A stretch of 64,000 nucleotides of DNA from Parvularcula sp. IMCC14364 (GCF_030758415.1 NZ_CP132334.1:2864001-2928000), one strand, 5' to 3'; counted from the first letter of the stretch, positions 16,919 through 25,922 are shown. Notes: generated from the sequence alone by a model not told the origin. Made by a program: numbers and translations.

Positions 16919-17719
16919 TCAGATATCCAGTATCAGGGTAACTGGCGCATGGTCGGAGGCTTTTTCCCAACCACGCGCCTCATCGTGAATGGTATAGGCC
17001 TCGCGACCACCATCCAGTGCGGCCTTGCGAAGCGCGGGCGTGACCCAGATATGATCCAGCCGCCGCCCTTTGTTGGAGGCACGCCAGTCTTTGGCACGAT
17101 AGGACCACCACGAATAAAGTTTTTCTGGCTCCGGGATCAACTCGCGGGCCACATCTATCCAGCCGACGCTATCCATTACTGCCTGCATATGTTCCACTTC
17201 AACCGGCGTATGTGAGACAACTTTGAGCAGTTGCTTGTGCGACCAGATATCATTCTCTGTCGGCGCTACATTCAGATCACCAACAAGAATAGACTTTCGG
17301 GCAATGTTCTCACTGAACCATCCTGCCATTTCCTGCATGAATGCCAGTTTGTGTGCGAATTTCTCATTCACTTCCGGGTCCGGTACATCCCCACCTGCAG
17401 GCACATAGAAATTATGTATCTCAAGACCGCCCTTCAGGCGCACACTGATATGGCGTGTATCGTCTTTCCCGCAGAACTGGTGCGCCTGCTCAGCTGTAAA
17501 TGGATGCCGTGAGATTATCGCCACCCCATGGTAACCAGGCTGCCCATGAACAGCGATGTGCTCATACCCCAGTTTCCGCAGGGCTTTTGAGGGAAACTGG
17601 TCATTGACGCATTTGATTTCCTGAAGACAGAGGACATCAGGCGCGTGTTCCTTCAGAAACTTCTCAACCTGACCAATGCGCAGGCGAACAGAATTAATGT
17701 TCCATGTCGTGATTTTCAT
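16919..17719 (-). CDS. xth: Exodeoxyribonuclease III
   Basis: 266 residues, normal length. AP endonuclease and 3'-5' exonuclease of base excision repair. It starts MKITTWNINSVRLR, has the metal ligand Glu in CLQEIK, the catalytic Tyr in NFYVPAGGD, GDLNVAP near 150, WRASNKGRRLDHIWVT and the terminal SDHAPV with the catalytic His. The ATG at 17719 has a GGAAAGG site. lolA lies close by, as in many alphaproteobacteria where lolA and xth are neighbours, but here two genes separate them. Confidence 0.97.
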   Translation of the reverse strand: MKITTWNINSVRLRIGQVEKFLKEHAPDVLCLQEIKCVNDQFPSKALRKLGYEHIAVHGQPGYHGVAIISRHPFTAEQAHQFCGKDDTRHISVRLKGGLEIHNFYVPAGGDVPDPEVNEKFAHKLAFMQEMAGWFSENIARKSILVGDLNVAPTENDIWSHKQLLKVVSHTPVEVEHMQAVMDSVGWIDVARELIPEPEKLYSWWSYRAKDWRASNKGRRLDHIWVTPALRKAALDGGREAYTIHDEARGWEKASDHAPVTLILDI

Positions 17720-17780
17720 ATCGGCCTTTCCTGCGCGTCTCTCTTGGCAACCATGCGTTTACACCATAGACCATGGCGCA

Positions 17781-18554
17781 ATGGAACAGATGAGTTTTCT
17801 TCCCCCTGAGATGCCACACCTGTGGCAGGCAGCGCTTATCATCTTCACCAGTTTTTTTGGGTCCGCCCTCACAGCAGCTTTCAGTATTGGCGGCGGCCTG
17901 CTGCTGATCGCAGTTATGAGTTCTGTCATGCCTGCCATCGCTGTGGTCCCCGTGCACGGCGCTGTGATGGTCGGATCTAACGCAGGCCGTGCAAGCATTC
18001 TGTTCCGGCATATCGACTGGCCGATTCTTGGCTGGTTCGCGATTGGTGCCGTCATCGGGGCGAGCATCGGATCTCAGGTTGTGACCAACCTGCCTGCCTG
18101 GGCCTTTCGTTTCGCCATCGCGGCATTCATTATCTTCACACAATGGGGGCCGAAATTTCGCAATCTTGGATTTGGTCCCAGATCATATATTGTGGCAGGC
18201 GGCATCTCATCATTTTTGACGCTTTTTGTCGGCGCAACCGGTCCTTTTATTTCGACAATCCTGTCAAAAGTTCCCGGCATGGTACGGCAGGGCCTCATTG
18301 CCTCCTCGGGTGCCTGCATGACCCTGCAACATGGTCTGAAAGTGATCGTTTTTTTTCTGGCCGGGTTCATATACGCGCCATGGATACCCCTGATCGCGGC
18401 GGCGCTGGTAAGCGGTTTTTGCGGGACTTTGCTGGGCACGAAACTTCTGGGCAATCTTTCCGAAGCAGTATTCCGTAAACTGTTGAAATGGTTGCTGACG
18501 GCCATGGCTGTCTATCTACTGACACTTGCCGCAATAGAGGTCCTCTCACTCTGA
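17781..18554 (+). CDS. TauE/SafE-type permease
   Basis: 257 residues with about eight membrane helices. Two repeated halves carry the family pattern GSALTAAFSIGGGLLLIAVM near the N-terminus and GATGPFISTILS in the middle. Members export or import small organic or sulfur anions (sulfite, taurine, sulfoacetate), but substrate cannot be read from sequence. The start is uncertain: ATG 17781 is chosen, and ATG 17790 has the better-placed GGAA. The gene is divergent from xth with only about 60 bp between them. Confidence 0.85.
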   Translation: MEQMSFLPPEMPHLWQAALIIFTSFFGSALTAAFSIGGGLLLIAVMSSVMPAIAVVPVHGAVMVGSNAGRASILFRHIDWPILGWFAIGAVIGASIGSQVVTNLPAWAFRFAIAAFIIFTQWGPKFRNLGFGPRSYIVAGGISSFLTLFVGATGPFISTILSKVPGMVRQGLIASSGACMTLQHGLKVIVFFLAGFIYAPWIPLIAAALVSGFCGTLLGTKLLGNLSEAVFRKLLKWLLTAMAVYLLTLAAIEVLSL

Positions 18555-18583
18555 CAGTGCCTGAGCGACGGGCAGTCTTTTTT
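18553..18583 (+). terminator. Possible terminator of the TauE gene
   Basis: TGCC (18558-18561) pairs with GGCA, extended by GAC/GTC across a two-base bulge, and is followed by six T at 18578-18583. It overlaps the stop codons of both convergent genes. Confidence 0.4.
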
Positions 18584-19185
18584 CAAAACAGATTGAAGCT
18601 GCTGCCCACGACCCCAACCGGCCAGCGTCCTTGTTCGAACAACTGAAACTTCAACGCAAAGACATGACCGCCTGCATCAAAATCAGGATCATTTGCTGCT
18701 GCCAACAGCAACAGGCCCGCGCCATAAGCGGCCTGTACTGCTCCCCCCACAGAAAGATTGTGTACGTTCTCGTCAACCATATCCCAGAGTGCGGCTGTAT
18801 CCAGCAACGCGCTCTTGGACGCATGACCCGCACGGTCTGCCACAACAGAAAGCCCAAGTTGAAGCGCTTCTTCCGAGAGGAATTCCAACGCCCGGCCCGT
18901 CAGGTCTGACCGCACAAGCTCCTCTGCCTCCCAGGCAGGGTTTGACCAATCGAACGTCTCTGCAGAAGCTGCTGCGTCATCCCAGTCAGCCAGGATCGCG
19001 ATATCCGTATCCGGAAATCCCAGTTGATCGAGATAGTGATCAGCCACCAGACGTGTTTTCGGGTGCAACGCTTCACCCAGATGCGAAAACCAGGGCACTT
19101 CTTCCAACCCGTCAGCAAAACGTCTCAAGCAGGATAATACGGGCAACTCTCGCTCGAGTTGCTCCAGTTCTTCATCATTGTTCAT
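18583..19185 (-). CDS. Hypothetical cytosolic protein, 200 aa
   Basis: Not recognised. The chain is acidic, without signal peptide or membrane segment except a short Ala/Leu-rich stretch near 165-180 (AAYGAGLLLLAAA). Three Trp fall in DWDD, DWSN and WEAEE contexts around residues 68-88. The C-terminal third reads GGHVFALKFQLFEQGRWPVGVVG. The composition and regular codon use support a real gene, though the ribosome site before ATG 19185 is weak. It is convergent with the TauE gene. Confidence 0.65.
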   Translation of the reverse strand: MNNDEELEQLERELPVLSCLRRFADGLEEVPWFSHLGEALHPKTRLVADHYLDQLGFPDTDIAILADWDDAAASAETFDWSNPAWEAEELVRSDLTGRALEFLSEEALQLGLSVVADRAGHASKSALLDTAALWDMVDENVHNLSVGGAVQAAYGAGLLLLAAANDPDFDAGGHVFALKFQLFEQGRWPVGVVGSSFNLF

Positions 19186-19231
19186 GGGTCAACAGGTCAT
19201 GCCTGTGGGGCAGATAGTCAAGCACGCATAC

Positions 19232-19260
19232 AAAAAAAAGCGCCCGGCTGAGCCGGGCGC
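19232..19260 (-). terminator. Strong Rho-independent terminator
   Basis: 8-bp all-GC stem (19240-19247 with 19253-19260, loop CTGAG) followed on the minus strand by eight T (19232-19239). It lies about 190 bp past the lolA stop, and 47 bp upstream of the next gene's start. Confidence 0.85.
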
Positions 19261-19346
19261 AATCTTGCGCTGTAGCGCCTGCGCCGGGAGGGGAAGTCCG
19301 GCGACGCGAGATGCGGATCTGCAAGCGGGGGGCGACGCTGATCGCT
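19232..19346 (-). ncRNA. Candidate small RNA or long lolA 3' UTR
   Basis: The stretch between the lolA stop and the strong terminator has no convincing ORF but is rich in local structure: the palindrome GCGCAATCTTGCGC at 19257-19270, a GCGC/GCGC hairpin beside it, and a CCCCTCCC block that could pair with ribosome sites. A GATAAT on the minus strand at 19353-19358 could serve as a -10 box, but no good -35 is present. The 5' end given here is inferred from that box. Confidence 0.25.
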
Positions 19347-19452
19347 GCATCAATTATCGCGTAATGTGACAATAACGCATCACACCCCATCTTTTCAAGT
19401 TACATTTGCGAAAAAATCTTGCGTGTTGCAAATTCCTCGACTTGATCGGCCC

Positions 19453-20268
19453 CTAGCGGTCGCGGACAAAGCTTCCACCCGCCTCGGGGATCCGAAAGGC
19501 GTTGTTGGGTATGCGAACGCCATTGCGCACATTATCGAGATCAACAACTGTGTAATTGCCTGCCTCATCGACGACGGCCCATCGCCGTAACTGCATGTCA
19601 GGGGCGTCAAAGGTCAGGACCATTTCGCCCTGCGTTTCCACATCTGTTGATTCAAGGATCAGATTGACAGCCGCCTCAGAGCGCAGAACCTCTTTCAGGC
19701 GCGCATCTTCGGTCTGCACATTACGGTTAAGCAGGAATTTCAGAGGGGTGCGATTTACCGGATAGCTGTCAGTTGTCTCAAGGTCAGCGTCATGAACATA
19801 GACAAGACCCTGGGTTGCAACAATCAATGTCGGGTTGGGGTCATCATACTCGAAACGCAAACGACCCGGACGCGACAGTTGCAACTGACCAGTAGTGATA
19901 TTGCCACTGGGAGCCGTCTGGATAAAGTCTGCCGACATTGTTTCGATGCCGCGCAGAGACGTTACTGCCATGGCAAAGACTTCTTCATCCGTGCGATCTT
20001 CATAAGCAAGTGGCCCAGTCTGATAGCTGAAATCACTTTCGACAGTAGGTACAGTCAGAGGCTGAACTTCCGCTGAATAAGGTGCTTGCATACCCTGCGG
20101 CTGAGGCTCTGGCTCGCTGATCTGAGCAGCATTGAGATCATCTGCGGTAACCTGAGCCACAATGACGGGCGCGGCAACAGCCGCCGGCTCCAGCGATACG
20201 GGTGCCGCTTCAACTGCAGCGACAGCAAACACGCTCATGCAAGGGGCGAAAATGTCTGAGATAATCAT
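19453..20268 (-). CDS. lolA: Outer-membrane lipoprotein carrier LolA
   Basis: About 271 residues from the ATG at 20268 (GGAA six bases upstream); another ATG is four codons earlier. The C-terminal 190 residues are a LolA domain: FAMAVTSLRGIETMSADFIQ, GQLQLSRPGRLRFEYD, then TPLKFLLNRNV and LDNVRNGVRIPNNAFR near the end. LolA ferries lipoproteins from LolCDE to the outer membrane. The N-terminus is odd: a weak signal peptide without the usual Lys/Arg start, then about 70 residues rich in Ala, Pro, Val and Gln. Likely periplasmic all the same. Confidence 0.86.
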   Translation of the reverse strand: MIISDIFAPCMSVFAVAAVEAAPVSLEPAAVAAPVIVAQVTADDLNAAQISEPEPQPQGMQAPYSAEVQPLTVPTVESDFSYQTGPLAYEDRTDEEVFAMAVTSLRGIETMSADFIQTAPSGNITTGQLQLSRPGRLRFEYDDPNPTLIVATQGLVYVHDADLETTDSYPVNRTPLKFLLNRNVQTEDARLKEVLRSEAAVNLILESTDVETQGEMVLTFDAPDMQLRRWAVVDEAGNYTVVDLDNVRNGVRIPNNAFRIPEAGGSFVRDR

Positions 20269-20455
20269 GTTCCATTCCATTCATAAAACTGATGCTGCTG
20301 TACTTAAGACGGCTACGCAGCAAAAGGAAGGTTACCTTTTGGCAGGAATAAGGCCGCACTTCACGTTACTGTCAGCGGCACACCAGCCAAAATAAACATG
20401 GCTCACCGGCATGAGATCAGGCACTAAGAAAGCCCATTCTTTTTGAGACTTGTTC

Positions 20456-21820
20456 GTGAAAACCTCTGTCCCCATCAAACGCCCGGCGAAATTCCTCGAG
20501 GGAAATCTGATGCGCCATGTGGCCATCATGGCCTTCAGCGCGAGTGCGGGGCTTTTGTCCATGTTCGCAGTGGATTTCATAGATTTATACTTCATCTCCC
20601 TTTTGGGGGATGTGGCGATTACCGCCGGTGTGGGATTCGCGGGCACGCTCATCTTTTTTAATATGAGCGTCTCAATCGGCCTGATGATTGCCGTGAGTGC
20701 CCTGACGGCCAGACGGCTGGGCCGGGATGATGAGGAAGGGGCGCGGCGTATCGCCACCAGTGCTGTTGCGCTGGGTCTTATGGTCAGCATTGTTATCGCT
20801 GTCCTGTTCTGGATATTTGCACCACAACTGCTGGACATGATCGGGGCGACTGGCGATGCCAAAGCCCACGCAACCCGATATCTGAGAATTGTCGTGCCGT
20901 CCTTGCCGGTGGCTGTCTTTGCCATGTCCAGCTCTGGCATCCTGCGTGCGCACGGCGATGCGCGTCGCGCCATGAACGCAACGCTTGCTGGCGGCATCGT
21001 CAATGCCATCCTCGACCCAATCCTGATTTTCGGCCTGTCTTTCGGTCTTGAAGGGGCCGCCATGGCATCGGTTGCAGCGCGGTTCGCGATGGCATGGTTT
21101 GCCATCGCGCCAATCCTCAAACATTATGGCGGCTTCGCCCCATTTGAGCGAGACAAATTCCGGGAACACTTACAGCCGATCCTCAAGATTGCGGTACCGG
21201 CTGTGTTGACCAACATTGCAACACCGATCGGCAATCTCATCGTCACACGCTTCATTGCCCCTTATGGGGACTCGGCTATCGCTGCCTATGCTGTGATCGG
21301 CCGTCTGACACCGCTGGCATTTTGCGTCGTTTACGCACTCTCTGGTGCTGTTGGGCCAATCATTGGGCAGAATTTCGGCGCCGAAAACTATGCCCGTGTG
21401 CGCGAAACGGTCATCAAGGCCCTGATTTTTACAGCAGCATACAGCCTGTTTATCTGGGGCGTTTTGCTTGTTTCCGCTGGCTTCATTGGCGAACAGTTCG
21501 GCCTCGACCAGACCGGACAGAACCTGGTCTCGGTTTTTGCCATTGTCATAACACCGTTGTTTTTTTTCAACGGGGTTCTGTTCATTGGCAATGCCAGCTT
21601 CAACAACCTGGGCCGACCGACCTGGTCCACATGGTTGAACTGGGGGAAAAACACCATTGGGGTAGCGCCATTTGTGATGATCGGTTCTGCGGTCGGCGAT
21701 GCATCAGGTGTTCTGGTGGGGCAGGCGATTGGCGGCATTATTTTTGCCGGGATCGGTATCCTGCTCGTTTTTCGCCTGATCGAGCGCTATCGCACAGGCA
21801 AGATTGTCCATGCTGACTAG
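20456..21820 (+). CDS. MATE-family efflux transporter
   Basis: 454 residues from a GTG at 20456; a TTG two codons earlier is possible but too close to the GAGA ribosome site. Twelve membrane helices in two similar halves, with MATE features: LDPILIFG after GGIVNAILDP in the first half, and GNASFNNLGRPTWSTWLNWGKN in the second. It exports cationic drugs or metabolites with Na+ or H+ drive (family knowledge); substrate unknown. Divergent from lolA across a gap of about 190 bp with no other gene. Confidence 0.9.
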   Translation: MKTSVPIKRPAKFLEGNLMRHVAIMAFSASAGLLSMFAVDFIDLYFISLLGDVAITAGVGFAGTLIFFNMSVSIGLMIAVSALTARRLGRDDEEGARRIATSAVALGLMVSIVIAVLFWIFAPQLLDMIGATGDAKAHATRYLRIVVPSLPVAVFAMSSSGILRAHGDARRAMNATLAGGIVNAILDPILIFGLSFGLEGAAMASVAARFAMAWFAIAPILKHYGGFAPFERDKFREHLQPILKIAVPAVLTNIATPIGNLIVTRFIAPYGDSAIAAYAVIGRLTPLAFCVVYALSGAVGPIIGQNFGAENYARVRETVIKALIFTAAYSLFIWGVLLVSAGFIGEQFGLDQTGQNLVSVFAIVITPLFFFNGVLFIGNASFNNLGRPTWSTWLNWGKNTIGVAPFVMIGSAVGDASGVLVGQAIGGIIFAGIGILLVFRLIERYRTGKIVHAD

Positions 21821-21850
21821 GAGGCATGTCCACGGCATGAGCCGGTCCGT

Positions 21851-21879
21851 TTGTAACATTGGGCCGCCCTTCCTATATG
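21851..21879 (+). promoter_or_regulatory. Candidate sigma-70 promoter of the PHA gene
   Basis: TTGTAA (21851-21856), 17-bp spacer, TATATG (21874-21879), ending about 25 bp before the AGGAGA ribosome site and ATG 21905. Confidence 0.5.
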
Positions 21880-21904
21880 AGATCTGAACAAGGAGACTAT
21901 TTCC

Positions 21905-22219
21905 ATGGCGCGTCCAGTCACGATCACCCTGTCCCACGACCTCGGCAAAGAAGAAGCTCGTCGCCGGGTTGAGGAAAATTTCGACAAGATCAAATCTGCC
22001 ATGTCAGGCGGCATAAAGTTTCGTTTTACCGAGGAATGGTCGGGTGACAGACTGTCATTCACGGCGAAGGGCCTTGGGCAGAATATCAAGGGTGATATTG
22101 ACATATTCGAAGCGCATGTGCGGATCGTGGCTGTGCTGCCGTCGCTCCTTGCAGGCATTGCTGAATCCATCTCCGGCAGTGTTGAGAAACAGGGCCAGAT
22201 ATTACTGGAAAAGAAGTAA
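21905..22219 (+). CDS. Polyhydroxyalkanoic acid system family protein
   Basis: 104 residues with a strong AGGAGA site. It matches the PHA granule-region family: VTITLSHDLGKEEARRRVEENFDKI at the N-terminus, a central beta segment (FRFTEEWSGDRLSFTAKG), and a C-terminal amphipathic helix with LPSLLAGIAESIS. Fold resembles small START/SRPBCC-like steroid-binding proteins. Function is not defined; the name comes from genome context in PHA producers. No PHA synthase is in the window. Confidence 0.82.
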   Translation: MARPVTITLSHDLGKEEARRRVEENFDKIKSAMSGGIKFRFTEEWSGDRLSFTAKGLGQNIKGDIDIFEAHVRIVAVLPSLLAGIAESISGSVEKQGQILLEKK

Positions 22220-22257
22220 GCTGAGCATCCCGGCAAAGCGAGAGCCCGGTGACAAGT

Positions 22258-22968
22258 TCAGCTTGTGGCCTCGGCGATGACTTCTTCCAGCATTGATATT
22301 TTATGCAGAACGATGATGCCGTTATCGTTTGAGAGGATCCCGCCTTCTTCCCAGATCTTGAGCTGCCGGTTGACGTTTTCACGCATCAGTCCTGCATGTG
22401 CACCCAGATTGCCCTGGGACAGTTTCAAATGAATACGCGTACTGCCATCAGGGTCTTCCTTGCCATGAACATCTGCCAGGCGCAACAGCGCCCGCGCCAG
22501 TCGCGGGGCCGCCTGCATGGTCACAACCTCTTCAATAAACATGTCTGTACGACGCAGGCGCTGACACAATACACTGATTATCTGCAAGGCGATGCGCGGA
22601 TGCTTCTCAATAAATGGCAGGAAGTCCTTGCGATAGAGCTGTAACGCACGTGTTTCTTCCAACACATGGGCTGCGGCCGTGCGCGGCCCTTCGTCCAGCA
22701 AGGCGATCTCACCAAGGATATCTCCCGGCCCGAAAAAGCTGAGCACCGTTTCTTTGCCCGCCGAAGAATATGTACTGATCTTTACACGGCCAGACAGCAA
22801 TATATACATGCTGTCTCCCTGATCGCCTTGGCCAAAAATTTCTTTCCGGCTTTTGAACGTGACAGTCTTGGCCAACGAAAACAGGTCTTCGAGTTCCTGC
22901 TCGCTATACGCGCTGAAAAAAACATTTTTTTTCAGCTCATATTTCAGGCTGTCATTTAACTCACTCAT
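22258..22968 (-). CDS. Crp/Fnr-family transcriptional regulator
   Basis: 236 residues from ATG 22968; a longer frame starts seven codons upstream. The N-terminal cyclic-nucleotide-binding fold shows GQGDQGDSMYILLSGRVKI and FGPGDILGEIALLDEGPRTA, the second being close to the phosphate-binding cassette including the Arg, so cAMP or another nucleotide could bind. There are no Fnr-type Cys clusters. The C-terminal winged helix contains LSQGNLGAHAGLMRENVNRQLKIWEEGG. Target genes unknown. It stands alone, with the amidohydrolase pair upstream. Confidence 0.9.
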   Translation of the reverse strand: MSELNDSLKYELKKNVFFSAYSEQELEDLFSLAKTVTFKSRKEIFGQGDQGDSMYILLSGRVKISTYSSAGKETVLSFFGPGDILGEIALLDEGPRTAAAHVLEETRALQLYRKDFLPFIEKHPRIALQIISVLCQRLRRTDMFIEEVVTMQAAPRLARALLRLADVHGKEDPDGSTRIHLKLSQGNLGAHAGLMRENVNRQLKIWEEGGILSNDNGIIVLHKISMLEEVIAEATS

Positions 22969-23040
22969 GCAGCCGCCCTGTGTTCCCAAGCTGTCTTGCG
23001 AGGCATTGTCAGTGCCATGGCAACTGCAAGAGCCCGGTTT

Positions 23041-24339
23041 TTATTCACCACGATAGGCATGTGGTTTGTCACCTCTGGAAAGGTCCATATAGCGTTTTGC
23101 CAGAATGGACTGACGATTTTCCAGCGACGTCTCTTTGCCATTGATAATGACAGCGACAGGTCGGGACGTCACCTCAAGGGGGTCACCATCCCAGACAACA
23201 ACATCGGCAATCTTGCCTGCCTGCAACGTACCAAGCTGATCTTCAAGGCCCATCATCTTTGCACTGTTGAGTGTGATCGCGGCAAGGGCACCAGAATGAG
23301 ACATGCCATTTGCAACGGCATTTCCTGCAAGCTGTGGCAGCAACCGGACATTGTGCACATCGTCATCATAGAAACTGACGGTCACGCCAGCGGCTTCAAG
23401 ACGGGCAGCATTTTCCAGCGTTGACGCCATGGACTCGAACTGACGTGGCAGGTTGGCCATTGGATTGAGAATGACAGGAATATCTGCATCAGCCAGTTCA
23501 GGCCCGACACGCCAGGCCTCTGCTGCTCCGAGCAGAATGATGTCGAGATCATAATCTTCCTTCACCTGAATCAGTCGGCGAATATCAGGCGCGCTATGCA
23601 CCTGAACCAGAAATGGCTTCTGACCACGCACATACGGGATCAGCGCTTTCAGGTCCGCGTGGGTGAGGTCACTTGCCGCAGCCATATATCGGTATTCAGA
23701 CGGATCATCTGCATAAAGAAGCACTTCATCCAGATAGACTTTCAACAGGGACATCAGTCCCGTTTTTGTGCCACCGGCACGATTGGTGCCTGAGAACCCG
23801 AGTGTCAGACTCTGGGCATAACAGCTTTTTGTTACCGGATCCGGGCTGCCGGTGAAATCAATCACTGCCCCGCAGCCACCAAAGAGCTTTCCGCCTGGCA
23901 AAGGCGACACATAGGCTCTTGTGATGCCTGCCGCACGACTGATGGCTATAATGCTGCTGTCTGTATTGAGCGCATCTTCAGCGTCAAGGGCGGCAGAGAT
24001 GGGAAAGTCTCCGCTCGCAGATCTTTCTGTGCCCTCACTGTTGAGGGAAATTTCTTCCAGACCAATACCTGAAATTGCCGCAAAGATTCCGGGTGTAACC
24101 GGCTGGCCTTTGGCATCGATCACGGTTGCATTGGCTGGCGTCCCGACATTGGTCCCCACAGAGACAATACGGCCATTGTCGATAACAATGCTACCATTCT
24201 CAATAGTGCGCGGATTATCGGCTGAACCAGCCACATGCAGCTCTGCATTGATGATCGCAATCGGCTCTGCAACAGCAGAGGCAAGCACACTGGCAGCACA
24301 CACAGCCATCGCGGCGGAGAGTTTCAGAAAATTTTTCAT
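23041..24339 (-). CDS. Secreted amidohydrolase-like protein lacking the HxH metal site
   Basis: 432 residues with a signal peptide (MKNFLKLSAAMAVCAASVLASA). The amidohydrolase fold is evident at both ends: an N-terminal beta domain (IENGSIVIDNGRIVSVG) and C-terminal AAITLNSAKMMGLEDQLGTLQAGKIADVVVWDGDPLE. At the first metal site, where the family has PGxIDxHxH, this protein has PGIFAAISGIG (83-93), so both His are missing. GGAGG ribosome site; the start overlaps the stop of the partner gene by 4 bp (ATGA). It may be an inactive or structural partner of that enzyme. Confidence 0.88.
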   Translation of the reverse strand: MKNFLKLSAAMAVCAASVLASAVAEPIAIINAELHVAGSADNPRTIENGSIVIDNGRIVSVGTNVGTPANATVIDAKGQPVTPGIFAAISGIGLEEISLNSEGTERSASGDFPISAALDAEDALNTDSSIIAISRAAGITRAYVSPLPGGKLFGGCGAVIDFTGSPDPVTKSCYAQSLTLGFSGTNRAGGTKTGLMSLLKVYLDEVLLYADDPSEYRYMAAASDLTHADLKALIPYVRGQKPFLVQVHSAPDIRRLIQVKEDYDLDIILLGAAEAWRVGPELADADIPVILNPMANLPRQFESMASTLENAARLEAAGVTVSFYDDDVHNVRLLPQLAGNAVANGMSHSGALAAITLNSAKMMGLEDQLGTLQAGKIADVVVWDGDPLEVTSRPVAVIINGKETSLENRQSILAKRYMDLSRGDKPHAYRGE

Positions 24340-25787
24340 TGGCCTGCTCCTCCAGTTGTACCGTTGGCCTGTTGCCCGATTTCAAAGTCCATGCGAGGGC
24401 TCAGGGCCGGATCGTTTGCATCAAACATCAAGGCACCATCAATGAAGACTTTCTCGGCCTTGGTATAGACAGAGAACGGATCACCATCCCAAAGGACGAG
24501 GTCCGCCATTTTGCCCGTTTCGATTGTGCCGGTCTGGTCGAGTACACCAATGGCTTTTGCCGGATTGGCGGTGATCCATTTGATCGCCTCTTCCGGTGGA
24601 ATGTCGATGCCAATACGTGCGCCATCTGCGACCGCTTTGGCGACCTCCTGATTGAGACGCTGAATACCGATCCCTGAATCCGAGTGCATGATGACACATG
24701 AATCGGGCTGGTTATGGATCAGTGCTGCATTTTCGCGCACACCATCATAGGCTTCGAGCTTGAACCCCCACCAATCCGCCCAGACAGACGCACAGATGCC
24801 ATTTTCAGCCAGATAATCAGCGGCTTTATAGCCCTCGACCACATGATGGAAGGCGGTAACCTTGTAGCCAAATTCTTCGGCCATATCGATCACCTGTACC
24901 ATTTCATCAACGCGGTAGCAGTGCATATTGACGAGAATGTCGCCATTGAGGGCGGCTGCAAGGGTCTCGTTTTTCAGATCGCGACCGGGTGCTTCGGCTT
25001 CTTCACCGTTTTCCGCCTTCTCGAGGTAATCATCCCATTTCTTCTTGTACTCGGCCGCGTCAATCCAGGCAGAACGATAGCCGGCAAAATTTGCCATCCG
25101 TGTTGCCGGGCCGCCCCGGTCTCCGTAGACCCGCTTCGGATTTTCACCACAGGCCATTTTCAACCCGTGCGGCGCATCAGGAAATTTCATCCCCTGAACA
25201 GTGCGTGACGGCACGTTTTTCAGCACTACAGTGCGACCGCCAAATAGATTTGCCGAGCCCGGCAAAACCATGAGTGAGGTAACGCCGCCGGCAAGTGCGC
25301 GCGTAAATCCGGGATCCTGTGGCCAGACCGAATGTTCCGCCCAGACATTGGCCGTGTTTGGCGAAACCGCTTCATTACCATCAGATGTCGAGGAAAAACC
25401 GGGCGATGGATAAACACCCAGATGGGAGTGATTATCAATGATGCCAGGTGTCAGGAATTTGCCTGTCCCGTCAATTCTGAGGATGTCGCCGCGCGGTGCT
25501 TCTATGTCGCCGGCAGCGCCAAAGGATTCGATCTTGCCGTCACGGAAGAAGATATCACCATCTTCGATTTTATCTCCAGTGCCAGTGAGGATTGTCACAC
25601 CCGTGATAAGCGTAGGTGCCGAGAGGTATGGCTCATAGGTTGACGGGAAAGGGTTCGTCAGCATGGACTGAACTTCAGCGGCCTCTCCGTCAGGTTTTTT
25701 TTCACCACCACCACCGCACGCGGTCAGAGCAAGTGCAGCACCTGCACAAAGCAGGTATTTTGCCAGAGAGTATCTTGTCGCAGCCAT
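24336..25787 (-). CDS. Lipoprotein amidohydrolase (imidazolonepropionase-like)
   Basis: 483 residues from ATG 25787 (AGGAAG site). The N-terminus is a lipoprotein signal (LALTAC, lipidated Cys24) followed by GGGG and a linker. The catalytic fold keeps the HxH pair in TPGIIDNHSHLG, later His in NMHCYRVDE and TAFHHVVEG, and the Asp in MHSDSG. Likely metal-dependent hydrolysis of an N-acyl or cyclic amide, in the periplasm. The coupled second gene is a paralogue without the HxH. A short spacer to truB (25788-25922) shows no feature. Confidence 0.9.
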   Translation of the reverse strand: MAATRYSLAKYLLCAGAALALTACGGGGEKKPDGEAAEVQSMLTNPFPSTYEPYLSAPTLITGVTILTGTGDKIEDGDIFFRDGKIESFGAAGDIEAPRGDILRIDGTGKFLTPGIIDNHSHLGVYPSPGFSSTSDGNEAVSPNTANVWAEHSVWPQDPGFTRALAGGVTSLMVLPGSANLFGGRTVVLKNVPSRTVQGMKFPDAPHGLKMACGENPKRVYGDRGGPATRMANFAGYRSAWIDAAEYKKKWDDYLEKAENGEEAEAPGRDLKNETLAAALNGDILVNMHCYRVDEMVQVIDMAEEFGYKVTAFHHVVEGYKAADYLAENGICASVWADWWGFKLEAYDGVRENAALIHNQPDSCVIMHSDSGIGIQRLNQEVAKAVADGARIGIDIPPEEAIKWITANPAKAIGVLDQTGTIETGKMADLVLWDGDPFSVYTKAEKVFIDGALMFDANDPALSPRMDFEIGQQANGTTGGAGQ

Positions 25788-25922
25788 AAATCTTCCTGTC
25801 CGAGTATCAATTCTTCGTGCCGACCATAACGCCGACGAGAAGACTTGCAACATATCACAACCACAAGGGGAGGCACGCAAGTTTTTCAGCTGGCCGGATT
25901 TCGCGGTTTTTTGGGTCCAGCT

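Noticed and set aside
20332-21120. 262-codon minus-strand frame over the MATE gene
   Set aside because: Composition rich in Ala, Met, Arg with no domain; it mirrors the membrane protein on the plus strand.
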